From Flavobacterium fryxellicola (GTDB lineage: Bacteria; Bacteroidota; Bacteroidia; Flavobacteriales; Flavobacteriaceae): a DNA stretch of 64,000 nt. The position numbers and the translations under genes were made by a program. Positions 45,159 through 53,953 of this stretch are shown piece by piece. The notes below the pieces were generated by a model. The model was given only the letters and a program-made list of their open reading frames with translations. It ran no database searches and was not told the origin of the DNA. The stretch's first letter is position 1. Each line of letters begins with the position of its first letter. The DNA is taken from the NCBI RefSeq assembly GCF_900143245.1, contig NZ_FRDK01000012.1, positions 1 to 64,000 on the forward strand, in the 5' to 3' direction.

Positions 45159-45884
45159 TTAATTAAAAAAAGAGACGTCCTTTTCAAAAGCAGTTCCTAT
45201 TACGACCAAATCTGCACCTGAATCGTAGGCTTTCTGAATTCCCTGCAAATCTATAATTCCGCCTCCAACAATCAGCGGAATTGTGATGTTTTTTGAAATT
45301 AATCGAATCATATCCAGTGGAACTGCGCGCTTAGCACCACTTCCCGCTTCCAGATAAATCAATTTATTGCCTAACATCTCACTGGCTTGTGCAGTTGCCA
45401 GAGCTAAATCGAGATTGTTTCTGTCCAAAGGTTTAGTTTTGCTGATTCTTTCTACCGCAGTTTCGCTACCACTTTCAATGAGCATATAACCAGTTGCTAT
45501 AATTTCGAGTTGGGTTTTTTTTAAAATAGGTGCTGCTTTCACTTGATGTTCAATTAAATAATCAGGATTTCTTCCTGAGATTAATGATAAAAACAAAATT
45601 GCATCGGCTTGATCAGAAATCTGCGAAGGATTTCCAGGGAAAAGTACGATAGGTAAATCACAGTTTATCTTTATCTTTAAAATTAATTCGTCTAGAATAT
45701 TCTTTTCCACAAGGCTTCCGCCAATAAAAATATGCGTTGCTGGTGACTGCTTAATTTTTGAAATTAAATGGGTAACATTTTCTAAAATTATTTTATCTGG
45801 ATCAAGAAGAATGGCCAATAATTTTTGGTTCTTTACATTAGCCTCGAGTATCTGACTGTATATATTCTGCTTTTCATTTTTCAT
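45159..45884 (-). CDS. Geranylgeranylglyceryl/heptaprenylglyceryl phosphate synthase
   Basis: 241 residues from the ATG at 45884 (MKNEKQNIYSQ); an upstream ATG at 45923 adds 13 residues. TIM-barrel prenyltransferase: AILLDPDKI, THIFIGGSLVE, IVLFPGNPSQIS, YLEAGSGAKRAVP and LIVGGGIIDL bind glycerol-1-phosphate and diphosphate. Makes the archaeal-type ether bond precursor; such enzymes are known from Bacteroidetes including Flavobacterium. The chain length cannot be read from the sequence. Confidence 0.92.
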   Translation of the reverse strand: MKNEKQNIYSQILEANVKNQKLLAILLDPDKIILENVTHLISKIKQSPATHIFIGGSLVEKNILDELILKIKINCDLPIVLFPGNPSQISDQADAILFLSLISGRNPDYLIEHQVKAAPILKKTQLEIIATGYMLIESGSETAVERISKTKPLDRNNLDLALATAQASEMLGNKLIYLEAGSGAKRAVPLDMIRLISKNITIPLIVGGGIIDLQGIQKAYDSGADLVVIGTAFEKDVSFFN

Positions 45885-45980
45885 AATCGGCGTAAAAGTA
45901 TACGTTTTTTTGAAAGTGAGCATTACTTTAAGAAAACTTATCTTTGCTTATAGATTCACAAACTTCACATTAACAAGCTT

Positions 45981-46577
45981 ATGATCCAAATTGAAATGCT
46001 CGAAAAATATGATGCAGTGCGAAGGCTCTACAAAAAATCAGAAATAATTTTCGAGAAGGATAACTTTGCCACTCATTATTACCAGATTATTTCAGGAACA
46101 GTAAAAATGAATAATTTTAATGATGAAGGCAGGGAATTCGTGCAAGGATTTTTTTATGAGAAACAATGTTTTGGTGAACCACCGTTGTTTCTAGAAAGAA
46201 CCTATCCCGCTAATGCTGAAGCTGTAGAAGACTCCGAGCTAATCTGTGTTTCAAAAGCTAACTTCTTGAAATTAATAGCTGAAAATCCAGCTGTTTCCAT
46301 TATCATGATTGAAAATTTAGCTCGCCGATTACATTATAAATCGGTTATGGCTGCTGAGATTTCCACACAAGATGCAGAGCATCGCTTATTACAATTATTT
46401 GACTACTCGATTGCTTATTTTAATTTTAAGAAGGAGCAAGAGGGTTTTCATATTGATTTGACGCGGCAAAAAATGGGTGACTTGACGGGACTTCGTGTCG
46501 AGACCGTAATAAGAGCCATCAAAACACTAGAAAAAAAAGGAGAACTTAAAATCGTCAATAGAAAAGTGTATCGATAA
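45981..46577 (+). CDS. Crp/Fnr-family transcriptional regulator
   Basis: 198 residues: cNMP-like beta-roll sensor (FATHYYQIISGTVKMNNF, GEPPLFLERTYPA) and C-terminal winged HTH (TRQKMGDLTGLRVETVIRAIKTLEKKG). No Fnr-type Cys cluster is evident, so an iron-sulfur oxygen sensor is unlikely; an effector such as NO, haem or cNMP is possible. A -7 element TATCTTTG lies at 45939-45946. A palindromic operator-like site follows before the haemoglobin operon, a plausible target. Confidence 0.92.
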   Translation: MIQIEMLEKYDAVRRLYKKSEIIFEKDNFATHYYQIISGTVKMNNFNDEGREFVQGFFYEKQCFGEPPLFLERTYPANAEAVEDSELICVSKANFLKLIAENPAVSIIMIENLARRLHYKSVMAAEISTQDAEHRLLQLFDYSIAYFNFKKEQEGFHIDLTRQKMGDLTGLRVETVIRAIKTLEKKGELKIVNRKVYR

Positions 46578-46671
46578 ACAATATCCGTTAAGTAGAAGCT
46601 TTGTCAAAGGCACAATCAAAGGATGACTAAATTTGACAAATAGTAAAACAGCTGCCGTACAGTAAGCATCA

Positions 46672-46689
46672 TTATGATGTAGGTCATAA
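46672..46689 (+). promoter_or_regulatory. Palindromic operator with -7 element before the haemoglobin operon
   Basis: TTATGA-N6-TCATAA is a perfect 6-6-6 inverted repeat of Crp/Fnr operator geometry. A -7 element TAAATTTG follows at 46711-46718, so the operator covers the -33 region. It lies 52 bases upstream of the first gene of the haemoglobin operon, directly after the Crp/Fnr regulator gene. Confidence 0.65.
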
Positions 46690-46741
46690 AATATTGAATT
46701 CAAGAGCCTGTAAATTTGCAGTAACAAACAATTAAAATATT

Positions 46742-47029
46742 ATGACACTATATAACAAAACACTTACCGACTTCAACAACAATTTCATAGGTTTTGCAAC
46801 ATTAATCGTTATTGGACAAAGTTGTCTGGGCTCAGTTGCTGCAATGAACATTCTTCGCAACGGAACTAGTTTGATACAAATGTTTCAATTAGGCTTGATA
46901 ATTCTAATTTGCATGTTGGTAAACACTTCGATTTTGGCGCAAATGAAACACAAGGTAATTTTCAACTTTACTATAATTAGCGTTATTTTGAGCATATCCT
47001 TAATATTTATTAACAAGATTATCATTTAA
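46742..47029 (+). CDS. Small membrane protein preceding truncated haemoglobin
   Basis: 95 residues with about three hydrophobic segments (FIGFATLIVIGQSCLGSVAA, MFQLGLIILICMLVN, FTIISVILSISLIF). I do not recognise a named family. Its stop overlaps the start of the haemoglobin gene by one base, so they are co-translated and probably share the putative Crp/Fnr operator. A role alongside haemoglobin in NO or oxygen stress is inferred from position only. Confidence 0.7.
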   Translation: MTLYNKTLTDFNNNFIGFATLIVIGQSCLGSVAAMNILRNGTSLIQMFQLGLIILICMLVNTSILAQMKHKVIFNFTIISVILSISLIFINKIII

Positions 47030-47418
47030 TGAAAAAGCAAATTGAAAACCGTGACGATCTGAAACTTTTAGTTCGGACTTTTTATGACAAAATAAGAGCA
47101 GATCAGGAAATCGGTTTTTTCTTTAATGAAACGATAACGGATTGGGAAGAACATCTAGAAAAGTTGACCGACTTTTGGGAAGCGAATATCTTGGGTACAA
47201 AAAATTACAACGGAAATCCAATCACAGTCCATAATGCAGTAGACAAAAAATTCAATCATCAAATTACTTCCAATTTATTTGGAATATGGTTGAATTTGTG
47301 GTTTGCAACTTTGGACGAACTTTTTGAAGGCGAAAATGTAGAGATTCTAAAACGTAGAGCCCAAAAAATGAGTACTTTCCTTATTATGAATATTTTTAAA
47401 AGCCGGGAACACGCTTAG
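47029..47418 (+). CDS. Group III truncated haemoglobin
   Basis: 129 residues. LVRTFYDKIRADQEIGFFFNE and LTDFWEANILGTKNYNGNP are typical of the group III family, and HNAVDKKFNHQIT contains candidate His haem ligands; group III proteins have been linked to NO/oxygen or peroxide chemistry. Start overlaps the membrane-protein stop by 1 base; its last codons overlap the convergent PPTase gene by 4 bases. Confidence 0.92.
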   Translation: MKKQIENRDDLKLLVRTFYDKIRADQEIGFFFNETITDWEEHLEKLTDFWEANILGTKNYNGNPITVHNAVDKKFNHQITSNLFGIWLNLWFATLDELFEGENVEILKRRAQKMSTFLIMNIFKSREHA

Positions 47419-48074
47419 CTGATTTGAAAAGCGTAAACCAATGTAAAATTCTCTATTTCTTCAAAATGGATGTTAAAATCCTTGATTATGCTGCCAAAAT
47501 GAAGTTCCGTTTGCCCTTGTTTATCTTTTATTTCAAAAGATTGCACTTTGATGTGATTTTTAAAACTGATTCCCTTTTCGTTTCGGATTTTGAAGATGGA
47601 TTCTTTGGCGCCCCAGATTACAGTTAATTTCCGAATATAATCATTTTGATTTTCACTCCCGAAGCCCGAAGTCTCGCGACGCGATAAAAACTGAAATTCT
47701 GAGTCGCAGAATTTATCAGCAATCCGGATAATCTTGTCTCTCTGCAATTCGATGTCGATTCCTACCGTTTCATTGCTGACGATAATGGCCGAAAATTCAT
47801 GGGAATGGGTTATCGAAATGTGTTTCCCGTCCTGTAAATGCGGTTTTCCTAATGCGTCATAATACAAATCAAAATCACTGTAGCCTAGTTCTTGAAACAA
47901 TTTGCGAACACTGAGAAAGGCACGCTGGTGCAATTGCGATTTCATTCCTAGGAGACGTATTGCATTTTTCTCGTTTAACTGGACGTCGTTGTAGAGCTGT
48001 TCGAAGGATTCGGTTATTTTCCAAACTAGAACTTGGGTGTCGGTACTGAAGTGGATGGTTTTGAATAATGGCAT
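47415..48074 (-). CDS. 4'-phosphopantetheinyl transferase (Sfp type)
   Basis: 219 residues. ISITHSHEFSAII and VGIDIELQRDKI (Mg ligands), and VIWGAKESIFKIRNEKG (W-x-x-K-E-s-x-x-K) are the Sfp/AcpT signature. Transfers phosphopantetheine from CoA to acyl carrier or carrier-domain proteins. Divergent from ahcY with a compound palindrome between. Confidence 0.92.
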   Translation of the reverse strand: MPLFKTIHFSTDTQVLVWKITESFEQLYNDVQLNEKNAIRLLGMKSQLHQRAFLSVRKLFQELGYSDFDLYYDALGKPHLQDGKHISITHSHEFSAIIVSNETVGIDIELQRDKIIRIADKFCDSEFQFLSRRETSGFGSENQNDYIRKLTVIWGAKESIFKIRNEKGISFKNHIKVQSFEIKDKQGQTELHFGSIIKDFNIHFEEIENFTLVYAFQIS

Positions 48075-48090
48075 GGTCGTATTCTGATTT

Positions 48091-48199
48091 TTAGCCCCGA
48101 TTGAAACGAAAATCCTTTTTTCCCATCCTTTCAGGGCTTAAAACCCTGAAAGGATGGGAAAAAAGATTGCAGTGGAAAGCGGGAAATAGCTCCTAAAAA
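48091..48199. repeat. Compound palindrome, copy 4
   Basis: TTAGCCCCGATTGAAACG, AATCC, T run, hairpin CCCATCCTTTCAGGG/CCCTGAAAGGATGGG, A run, GATTGCAGTGGAAAGCGGG, ATAGCTCCTAAAA. Arms match 60482 (direct) and 63462 (inverted) while the central hairpin is unrelated. It lies in the divergent PPTase/ahcY gap. Confidence 0.85.
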
Positions 48200-48307
48200 C
48201 TAAAATTAATTCAGCTCTATAAATTTATTTTATTGATTTTTAAAAGATTACAGTACTAAACAATTCATAAATATTTGTGATTCCTTTTAAAATAACAACT
48301 TATTACG

Positions 48308-48315
48308 TAATTTTG
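48308..48315 (+). promoter_or_regulatory. -7 element of ahcY
   Basis: TAATTTTG fits TAnnTTTG 32 bases before the ahcY start. No clear -33 TTG at the standard spacing. Confidence 0.55.
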
Positions 48316-48346
48316 CAAAAAATTTACACTTACAAATATACTATAA

Positions 48347-49663
48347 ATGAGTACTACAACTATGCCTTTTGTGGCTTTCAAAGTAAAAGACATTTCTCTA
48401 GCGGCTTGGGGAAGAAAAGAAATTGAATTAGCGGAAGCTGAAATGCCAGGTTTAATGGCGCTTCGTGCCGAATATAAAAACGAACAACCTCTTGCTGGTT
48501 CTCGTATTGCAGGATGTTTGCACATGACAATCCAGACTGCGGTTTTGATTGAAACCTTGATTGCACTTGGTGCTGAGGTGACGTGGAGTTCTTGTAATAT
48601 TTTCTCTACTCAAGATCAAGCTGCTGCTGCAATTGCTGCTGCTGGGATTCAAGTGTATGCTTGGAAAGGGCTAAACGAAGAAGATTTTGACTGGTGTATT
48701 GAGCAAACTTTATTCTTTGGTGAAGATAGAAAACCATTGAACATGATTCTTGATGACGGTGGAGATTTGACTAACATGGTTATTGACCGTTTCCCTGAAT
48801 TAGTATCTGGTATCAAAGGATTGTCTGAAGAAACTACAACTGGAGTTCACAGATTATACGAAAGAGTAAAAGCGGGAACATTGCCTATGCCAGCTATCAA
48901 TGTAAACGACTCGGTTACAAAATCGAAATTTGATAACAAATACGGTTGTAAAGAATCTGCAGTTGATGCAGTTCGTCGTGCAACTGATATTATGCTTGCT
49001 GCAAAAAGAGTAATCGTTTGTGGTTACGGTGATGTAGGTAAAGGAACTGCTGCTTCTTTTAGAGGTGCTGGTTCTATTGTTACCGTTACTGAAATTGACC
49101 CAATTTGTGCGCTTCAAGCGGCAATGGACGGTTTTGAAGTGAAAAAATTAGATACTGTTATTGCAACTGCTGATATTATCATCACAACTACTGGAAATAA
49201 AGATATCGTTTTAGGATCTCATTTCGAAAAAATGAAAGACAAAACTATCGTTTGTAACATTGGACATTTTGATAACGAAATTGACATGGCATGGTTGAAC
49301 ACAAACCATGGTGCATCAAAAGTGGAAATCAAGCCACAAGTAGATAAATATACCATTGCTGGAAATGACATCATCCTTTTGGCTGAAGGTCGTTTAGTAA
49401 ACCTTGGTTGTGCTACAGGTCACCCAAGTTTTGTAATGAGTAACTCCTTCACCAACCAAACACTAGCTCAAATCGAATTGTGGAAAAACAGTGCGGCATA
49501 CAACAATGACGTATACATGTTGCCAAAACATTTAGATGAGAAAGTAGCCATGTTACACTTAGCTAAATTAGGTGTTGAACTAGAAACGTTACGTGTGGAT
49601 CAAGCAGATTATATTGGAGTTCCTGTTGAAGGTCCATTCAAACCAGAATATTACAGATACTAG
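48347..49663 (+). CDS. ahcY: Adenosylhomocysteinase
   Basis: 438 residues. It hydrolyses S-adenosylhomocysteine to adenosine and homocysteine with bound [24 protein letters not shown] (substrate pocket; key segment near residue 45), [15 protein letters not shown], and the NAD loop [14 protein letters not shown] near residue 222 identify it; the C-terminus KPEYYRY is conserved. Codon usage and length are ordinary. Confidence 0.98.
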   Translation: MSTTTMPFVAFKVKDISLAAWGRKEIELAEAEMPGLMALRAEYKNEQPLAGSRIAGCLHMTIQTAVLIETLIALGAEVTWSSCNIFSTQDQAAAAIAAAGIQVYAWKGLNEEDFDWCIEQTLFFGEDRKPLNMILDDGGDLTNMVIDRFPELVSGIKGLSEETTTGVHRLYERVKAGTLPMPAINVNDSVTKSKFDNKYGCKESAVDAVRRATDIMLAAKRVIVCGYGDVGKGTAASFRGAGSIVTVTEIDPICALQAAMDGFEVKKLDTVIATADIIITTTGNKDIVLGSHFEKMKDKTIVCNIGHFDNEIDMAWLNTNHGASKVEIKPQVDKYTIAGNDIILLAEGRLVNLGCATGHPSFVMSNSFTNQTLAQIELWKNSAAYNNDVYMLPKHLDEKVAMLHLAKLGVELETLRVDQADYIGVPVEGPFKPEYYRY

Positions 49664-49714
49664 TCCTATTTGTCATTCCGACAAAGGAGCAATCTGATTT
49701 ATGATTTCATATTT

Positions 49715-49746
49715 AAAACCCTTGCAGCGATGTAAGGGTTTTTTGT
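49715..49746 (+). terminator. Terminator after ahcY
   Basis: AAAACCCTT (49715-49723) pairs with AAGGGTTTT (49734-49742), followed by TTGTTTT. Confidence 0.88.
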
Positions 49747-49749
49747 TTT

Positions 49750-49845
49750 GGGCGTGACCCTGCGTAAAAACTGCGGGTCGGGCTTTTCACTTCAATCTTT
49801 ACTCCACTGCGTTCCATAAAGGATTTCCATTGCAATCCCTCACGC
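49750..49845. repeat. Compound palindrome, copy 5
   Basis: GGGCGTGAC, small hairpin with CCTGCG/CTGCGGG, GTCGGGCTTTTCACTTCAATC, TTTACTCCACTGCGTTCCATAAA, GGATTTCCATTGCAATCCC, TCACGC. Same order as copies 2 and 3 in the opposite or same orientation, with a different centre. Confidence 0.85.
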
Positions 49846-50599
49846 TTCTGCAGGTGTAACGACATTGAAACACTAAGCAGCTATTTTTAAAATTAAAAAC
49901 CAACTTAAAAAAACGCTCCTATTTATCATACTATGCCCTCTTCCTACAAATAAATAAAAATTTGCTCCACCAAAACAACAAATAGAAAAGCCATTTAGCG
50001 CCATAAATCAACGTAGAAAAGCCTCAAATTTAACAACAATCGAACCTCTTTCTCAAAGCAGTATAAAGGTTATAATAGCAGAATTAGTAAGAAAAGTATA
50101 GAAAATAATAAAAATAGTTGCAAGAAAAATGGGAAAATAAGGTCCTTTAAAAGCAATACAGGAGTGTAAATAAGATAGATCAGAAAAATAGTAGCAGTAT
50201 TACTAACTAAACCTATTAGCTAGGTTTTTTTTAAAAAAATTATCTGTTAAAACTAGATATAAACTCAACACCTCTAATAAAACCCTTTATTTAGCATTTA
50301 ATAGTACGTTTAACCTACCGCTCCCTCCATTTATATTCTTTAATCGATAGAAAAATAGTTGCGCTCTACACCCAAAAAAAAAATTCCTAAATTATTTCAC
50401 GAAGGTACCTAAAAATCTAAAAGACATTTTGTTTAGATTGAGACGGGTTTTTCTACAAATGGAGATAATGGATGATTTATATGATAACCTATACTAATCA
50501 TTCCACACAAAACCATGTAGCAATTATGAAACTTATTCCTAAAATTATACAATAGCATATCCCATTATCATACTTAATTTTATATTTATTGATTTAATT
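49846..50599. other. Gene-free AT-rich stretch
   Basis: About 750 bases with stops in all frames. No tRNA, hairpin terminator or coding signal was recognised apart from scattered A/T runs and one GAGACGGGTTTTTC resembling the right arm of the terminator at 51226. Confidence 0.5.
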
Positions 50600-50716
50600 A
50601 TGATGAATGATAGTAACTGGAGTTCAGCAATGGGTTGGGGAATGTGGGTAATTCCGCCTGTTGTAATTATAATTATTGTTATTATTGTTTTAAAAAGAAA
50701 CCGTAACAGCAAATAA
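50600..50716 (+). CDS. Very small membrane protein (38 residues)
   Basis: MMNDSNWSSAMGWGMWVIP followed by a hydrophobic helix of Val/Ile (residues 16-31) and a basic end LKRNRNSK. It reads like a one-helix membrane protein with Trp/Met-rich exterior. It lies 126 bases upstream of the copper-type Cys-rich protein, and short Met/Trp-rich membrane peptides are common beside metal-handling genes, so a metal link is inferred. Confidence 0.6.
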   Translation: MMNDSNWSSAMGWGMWVIPPVVIIIIVIIVLKRNRNSK

Positions 50717-50842
50717 ATTTAGAGCAAGTTTAAGCAATCTTTTCTAACTCTTTAATAAAGAGTTGTTATTTAAAAACGAGCAACAGCGAAACTGAAGATC
50801 AGGCAACAGGGTTTCTGAAGAACTATTATAAACACTACCAAA

Positions 50843-51166
50843 ATGGAAAATACAAAAATGGAAAGTTGCGTTGCAGCTTTTGAAACATGTGTTGAAGCAT
50901 GCGAAACCTGCGCTACTGAAAACAAGGGAATAGCAGGAATGGAAAATTGCACAGAACTTTGCAATACCTGTAAAGACGCTTGCAATGAGTTAATTACTGC
51001 AAGTAAAAATAATGCAGACAATGTAGATGAACTTTGCAAAAAATGTGAAGAAGCGTGTACTGCTTGTGCAGCGGAATGTGAAAAACATACAGATATGGAA
51101 CAGTGTATGAAATGTGCTGACGCTTGTCGCAAGTGTGCATCGGCATGCAAAGCTATGCTTGCGTAG
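50843..51166 (+). CDS. Four-helix-bundle Cys-rich protein (copper-storage/DUF326 type)
   Basis: 107 residues with about 18 Cys arranged in paired C-x-x-(x)-C motifs on successive helices (CVEACETCA, CTELCNTCKDAC, CKKCEEACTACAAEC, CMKCADACRKCASAC). This is the pattern of the Csp-like/DUF326 proteins, which bind many Cu(I) ions inside a helical bundle. No signal peptide or membrane segment, so cytosolic. Ends with a good terminator. Confidence 0.88.
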   Translation: MENTKMESCVAAFETCVEACETCATENKGIAGMENCTELCNTCKDACNELITASKNNADNVDELCKKCEEACTACAAECEKHTDMEQCMKCADACRKCASACKAMLA

Positions 51167-51225
51167 TTGATCCGTAAATTAGCGTTATAATAAAGTAAAC
51201 AATTTCGATTTTAATATAATGTACT

Positions 51226-51259
51226 AAACCCGTCAGCTTTAAGCGAGACGGGTTTTTTT
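51226..51259 (+). terminator. Terminator after the Cys-rich protein gene
   Basis: AAACCCGTC (51226-51234) pairs with GACGGGTTT (51247-51255), then T run. The remaining bases to 51498 show no gene. Confidence 0.87.
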
Positions 51260-51498
51260 AATAAATTACAAGCATAATTATTCTCTAAATGAAAGTATAA
51301 AAAAATAAGTTATATCTTATAAAAAATGTATTTGACTTTGGGACTAAGGATCGTGTACTTCCCTGTTTTAGAGTTTTTTAAAATTTTAAAAATAGAAAGT
51401 TTCGTAATTTAAAAATTGACACTAATTTTATAGTTCGCGGTAATAAAACGAGAACGCATATTCAATTCTCAATTAAAATAAAGAGGGGAGCATCTTGT

Positions 51499-51942
51499 TC
51501 ATTTCCTCTTTTCTTTAAAAAAACGCTTCATTACATCAGCCGCTTCTGCGGCTAACACACCGCTAACCACTTTGGTTTTAGGATGCAATTGTGTACCCAT
51601 TTTTACAAAACCACGATTTTCATCTGTGGCACCGTATACAATTCTCGAAATCTGACTCCAGTACAAAGCGCCTGCACACATCTGACAAGGTTCCAGTGTG
51701 ACATAAAGCGTGCAACCAATCAAATATTTCCCGCCAAGATAATTGGCAGCTGCAGTAATAGATTGCATCTCCGCATGAGCTGTAACGTCATGAAGTAATT
51801 CGGTTAAATTATGACTGCTGGCAATCACTTTATTATCAATAACTATAACAGCGCCTACAGGAATTTCATCTTTATCAAAAGCCATCGCAGCTTCCTGCAA
51901 CGCTTTTTTCATGAAATATTCGTCAGTGAAAGGATTTATCAT
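51499..51942 (-). CDS. tadA: tRNA-specific adenosine deaminase-like (TadA)
   Basis: 147 residues. VTAHAEMQSITAA (H-A-E) and TLEPCQMCAGALY (P-C-x-x-C) form the zinc and proton-transfer site of the deaminase fold. Acts on A34 of tRNA-Arg(ACG) in the family; a guanine-deaminase-type nucleoside enzyme is the alternative. Divergent from dxs. Confidence 0.9.
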   Translation of the reverse strand: MINPFTDEYFMKKALQEAAMAFDKDEIPVGAVIVIDNKVIASSHNLTELLHDVTAHAEMQSITAAANYLGGKYLIGCTLYVTLEPCQMCAGALYWSQISRIVYGATDENRGFVKMGTQLHPKTKVVSGVLAAEAADVMKRFFKEKRK

Positions 51943-52016
51943 GGTATTAACCGCAAATATTAAATTCTTTGTGAAACAAGTTTTTTTATCGAATGTAAAA
52001 ATACAATTCCAAATCG

Positions 52017-52024
52017 TATATTTG
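52017..52024 (+). promoter_or_regulatory. -7 element close to the dxs start
   Basis: TATATTTG lies only 4 bases before the ATG at 52029, so transcription would begin at or just inside the start codon, suggesting a leaderless dxs mRNA. No -33 TTG at the usual spacing. Confidence 0.4.
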
Positions 52025-52028
52025 CTTT

Positions 52029-53810
52029 ATGTCAACTAATTTACTTTTAAACCTAAACAGCCCCGCCGATTTACGCCAGCTAGAGGAAACGCAACTACCT
52101 CAAGTAGCTCAAGAGTTGCGCAACTTCATTATCGATATTGTCGCCGTCAAAGAGGGGCATTTAGGAGCTAGTTTAGGTGTTGTCGAACTTACGATCGCCT
52201 TGCATTATGTTTTTGACACTCCAAATGATTTATTGGTTTGGGATGTTGGTCATCAGGCTTACGGACACAAAATAATAACGGGAAGAAGAGATAATTTTCA
52301 CACTAACAGGCAATTGGGTGGCATTTCCGGTTTCCCAAATAGAGGTGAAAGTGTCTATGATGCCTTTGGCGTAGGCCACTCCTCTACTTCTATTTCGGCA
52401 GCATTGGGAATGGCAATAGCTTCTAATTTAAAAGGAGATTACAACAAACACCATATTGCAGTCATTGGTGATGCCTCGATAGCCTCAGGAATGGCTTTTG
52501 AAGGCTTAAATCACGCCGGAGTTACTGATGCTAATTTATTAGTCATTCTCAATGATAATGCTATTGGTATTGATCCCAGCGTAGGCGCTTTGAAACAATA
52601 TTTGACTGCAGTAAAAGCAGGCAAAAATCCGAGACAGAACAACATGATTAAATCATTGAATTTTGATTATTCGGGACCTATTGACGGTCATGATATTTTT
52701 GCCGTAATTAAAGAATTGAAACGTTTACAAAAAATAAAAGGACCCAAATTCCTTCATATTATTACAACCAAGGGTAAAGGATTACAGCAAGCCGAAGAAA
52801 ATCAGGTAATTTACCATGCTCCTGGCAAATTTGATGCTACAACTGGAGCGCTTCAGCCCAAATCCGAAGAAAATTTACCTCCTAAATATCAGGATGTTTT
52901 TGGCTTGACCATTTTAGATTTAGCTAGAAAAAACGACAAAATTATAGGCATTACACCTGCGATGCCTTCCGGCTCCTCGCTAAAATTTATGATGGATGAA
53001 TTCCCAAAACGGGCCTTTGATGTTGGAATTGCAGAACAACATGCGGTAACCTTAGCCGCAGGAATGGCGACACAGGGCATGATTGTTTACTGCAATATTT
53101 ATTCTACATTTTTACAAAGAGCATACGACCAAGTGATTCATGATGTGGCTTTACAAAATCTTCCGGTGATTTTTTGTCTGGACAGAGCCGGTTTAGTGGG
53201 AGAAGATGGAGCCACACATCATGGGGTTTTCGATTTAGCTTACTTGCGTTGTATACCCAATATGATTGTGTATGCCCCAAGAAATGAAATTGCTTTACAA
53301 AATATTTTATATACCGCACAATTAGGATTAAATAATCCAATCGCAATTCGGTATCCACGAGGTCGTGGTGTAGTTACCAATTGGCAAGCTACAAATTTAG
53401 GAAAGTATCAAGAAATAGAAATCGGTAGAAGCATTTGCATTAAGGAAGGCTCAAGAATTGCTGTCTTATCAAATGGAAGCATCGGTAACAATGTTACTTT
53501 GGCTATAGCCAAAATGCAACATCCAGAAATGATTGCGCATTATGATTTTCCCTTTGTAAAGCCACTAGATGAAAAGGAATTACATACCCTACTCAATAAC
53601 TTTAAAACAATAGTCACCATTGAAGACGGGACTGTAAAAGGGGGTTTTGGAAGTGCTATTCTTGAATTTGCCTCTGAAAATAATTATACCTCACAAATAA
53701 CCGTTCTTGGTATTCCAGATGAGTTTATAGAACAGGGAACTGTAGCCGAATTACAACAATACTGCAAAATTGACGTTAAAAGTCTTGAAATCCTTTTTTC
53801 AAACTATTAA
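52029..53810 (+). CDS. dxs: 1-deoxy-D-xylulose-5-phosphate synthase
   Basis: 593 residues. First enzyme of the non-mevalonate isoprenoid pathway; it condenses pyruvate and glyceraldehyde-3-phosphate using TPP. TPP/Mg motif GDASIASGMAFEGLNHAG; VGIAEQHAVTLAAG and GEDGATHHGVFD are typical. Its product also feeds ThiG in this window. Somewhat shorter than the enterobacterial protein of about 620 residues. Confidence 0.97.
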   Translation: MSTNLLLNLNSPADLRQLEETQLPQVAQELRNFIIDIVAVKEGHLGASLGVVELTIALHYVFDTPNDLLVWDVGHQAYGHKIITGRRDNFHTNRQLGGISGFPNRGESVYDAFGVGHSSTSISAALGMAIASNLKGDYNKHHIAVIGDASIASGMAFEGLNHAGVTDANLLVILNDNAIGIDPSVGALKQYLTAVKAGKNPRQNNMIKSLNFDYSGPIDGHDIFAVIKELKRLQKIKGPKFLHIITTKGKGLQQAEENQVIYHAPGKFDATTGALQPKSEENLPPKYQDVFGLTILDLARKNDKIIGITPAMPSGSSLKFMMDEFPKRAFDVGIAEQHAVTLAAGMATQGMIVYCNIYSTFLQRAYDQVIHDVALQNLPVIFCLDRAGLVGEDGATHHGVFDLAYLRCIPNMIVYAPRNEIALQNILYTAQLGLNNPIAIRYPRGRGVVTNWQATNLGKYQEIEIGRSICIKEGSRIAVLSNGSIGNNVTLAIAKMQHPEMIAHYDFPFVKPLDEKELHTLLNNFKTIVTIEDGTVKGGFGSAILEFASENNYTSQITVLGIPDEFIEQGTVAELQQYCKIDVKSLEILFSNY

Positions 53811-53953
53811 AATAATTATTTTGCCCTCTTAAACAAAATCGGTAATAAATTCAATATAGCCCAGTATATAGTGACCTATATTCATAACATATCGGTATTG
53901 TAAAAGAAAATTATTGACTAAAAAACAACTATAATCCGTATAACTCCCCCGAA

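Noticed and set aside
46600..46640. Possible copy of the TTTGTCAAAGTT palindrome
   Set aside because: Only short blocks match and no stable hairpin forms.
49846..50599. Hidden RNA gene in the long gap
   Set aside because: No tRNA-like cloverleaf, terminator or conserved RNA motif could be recognised by eye.
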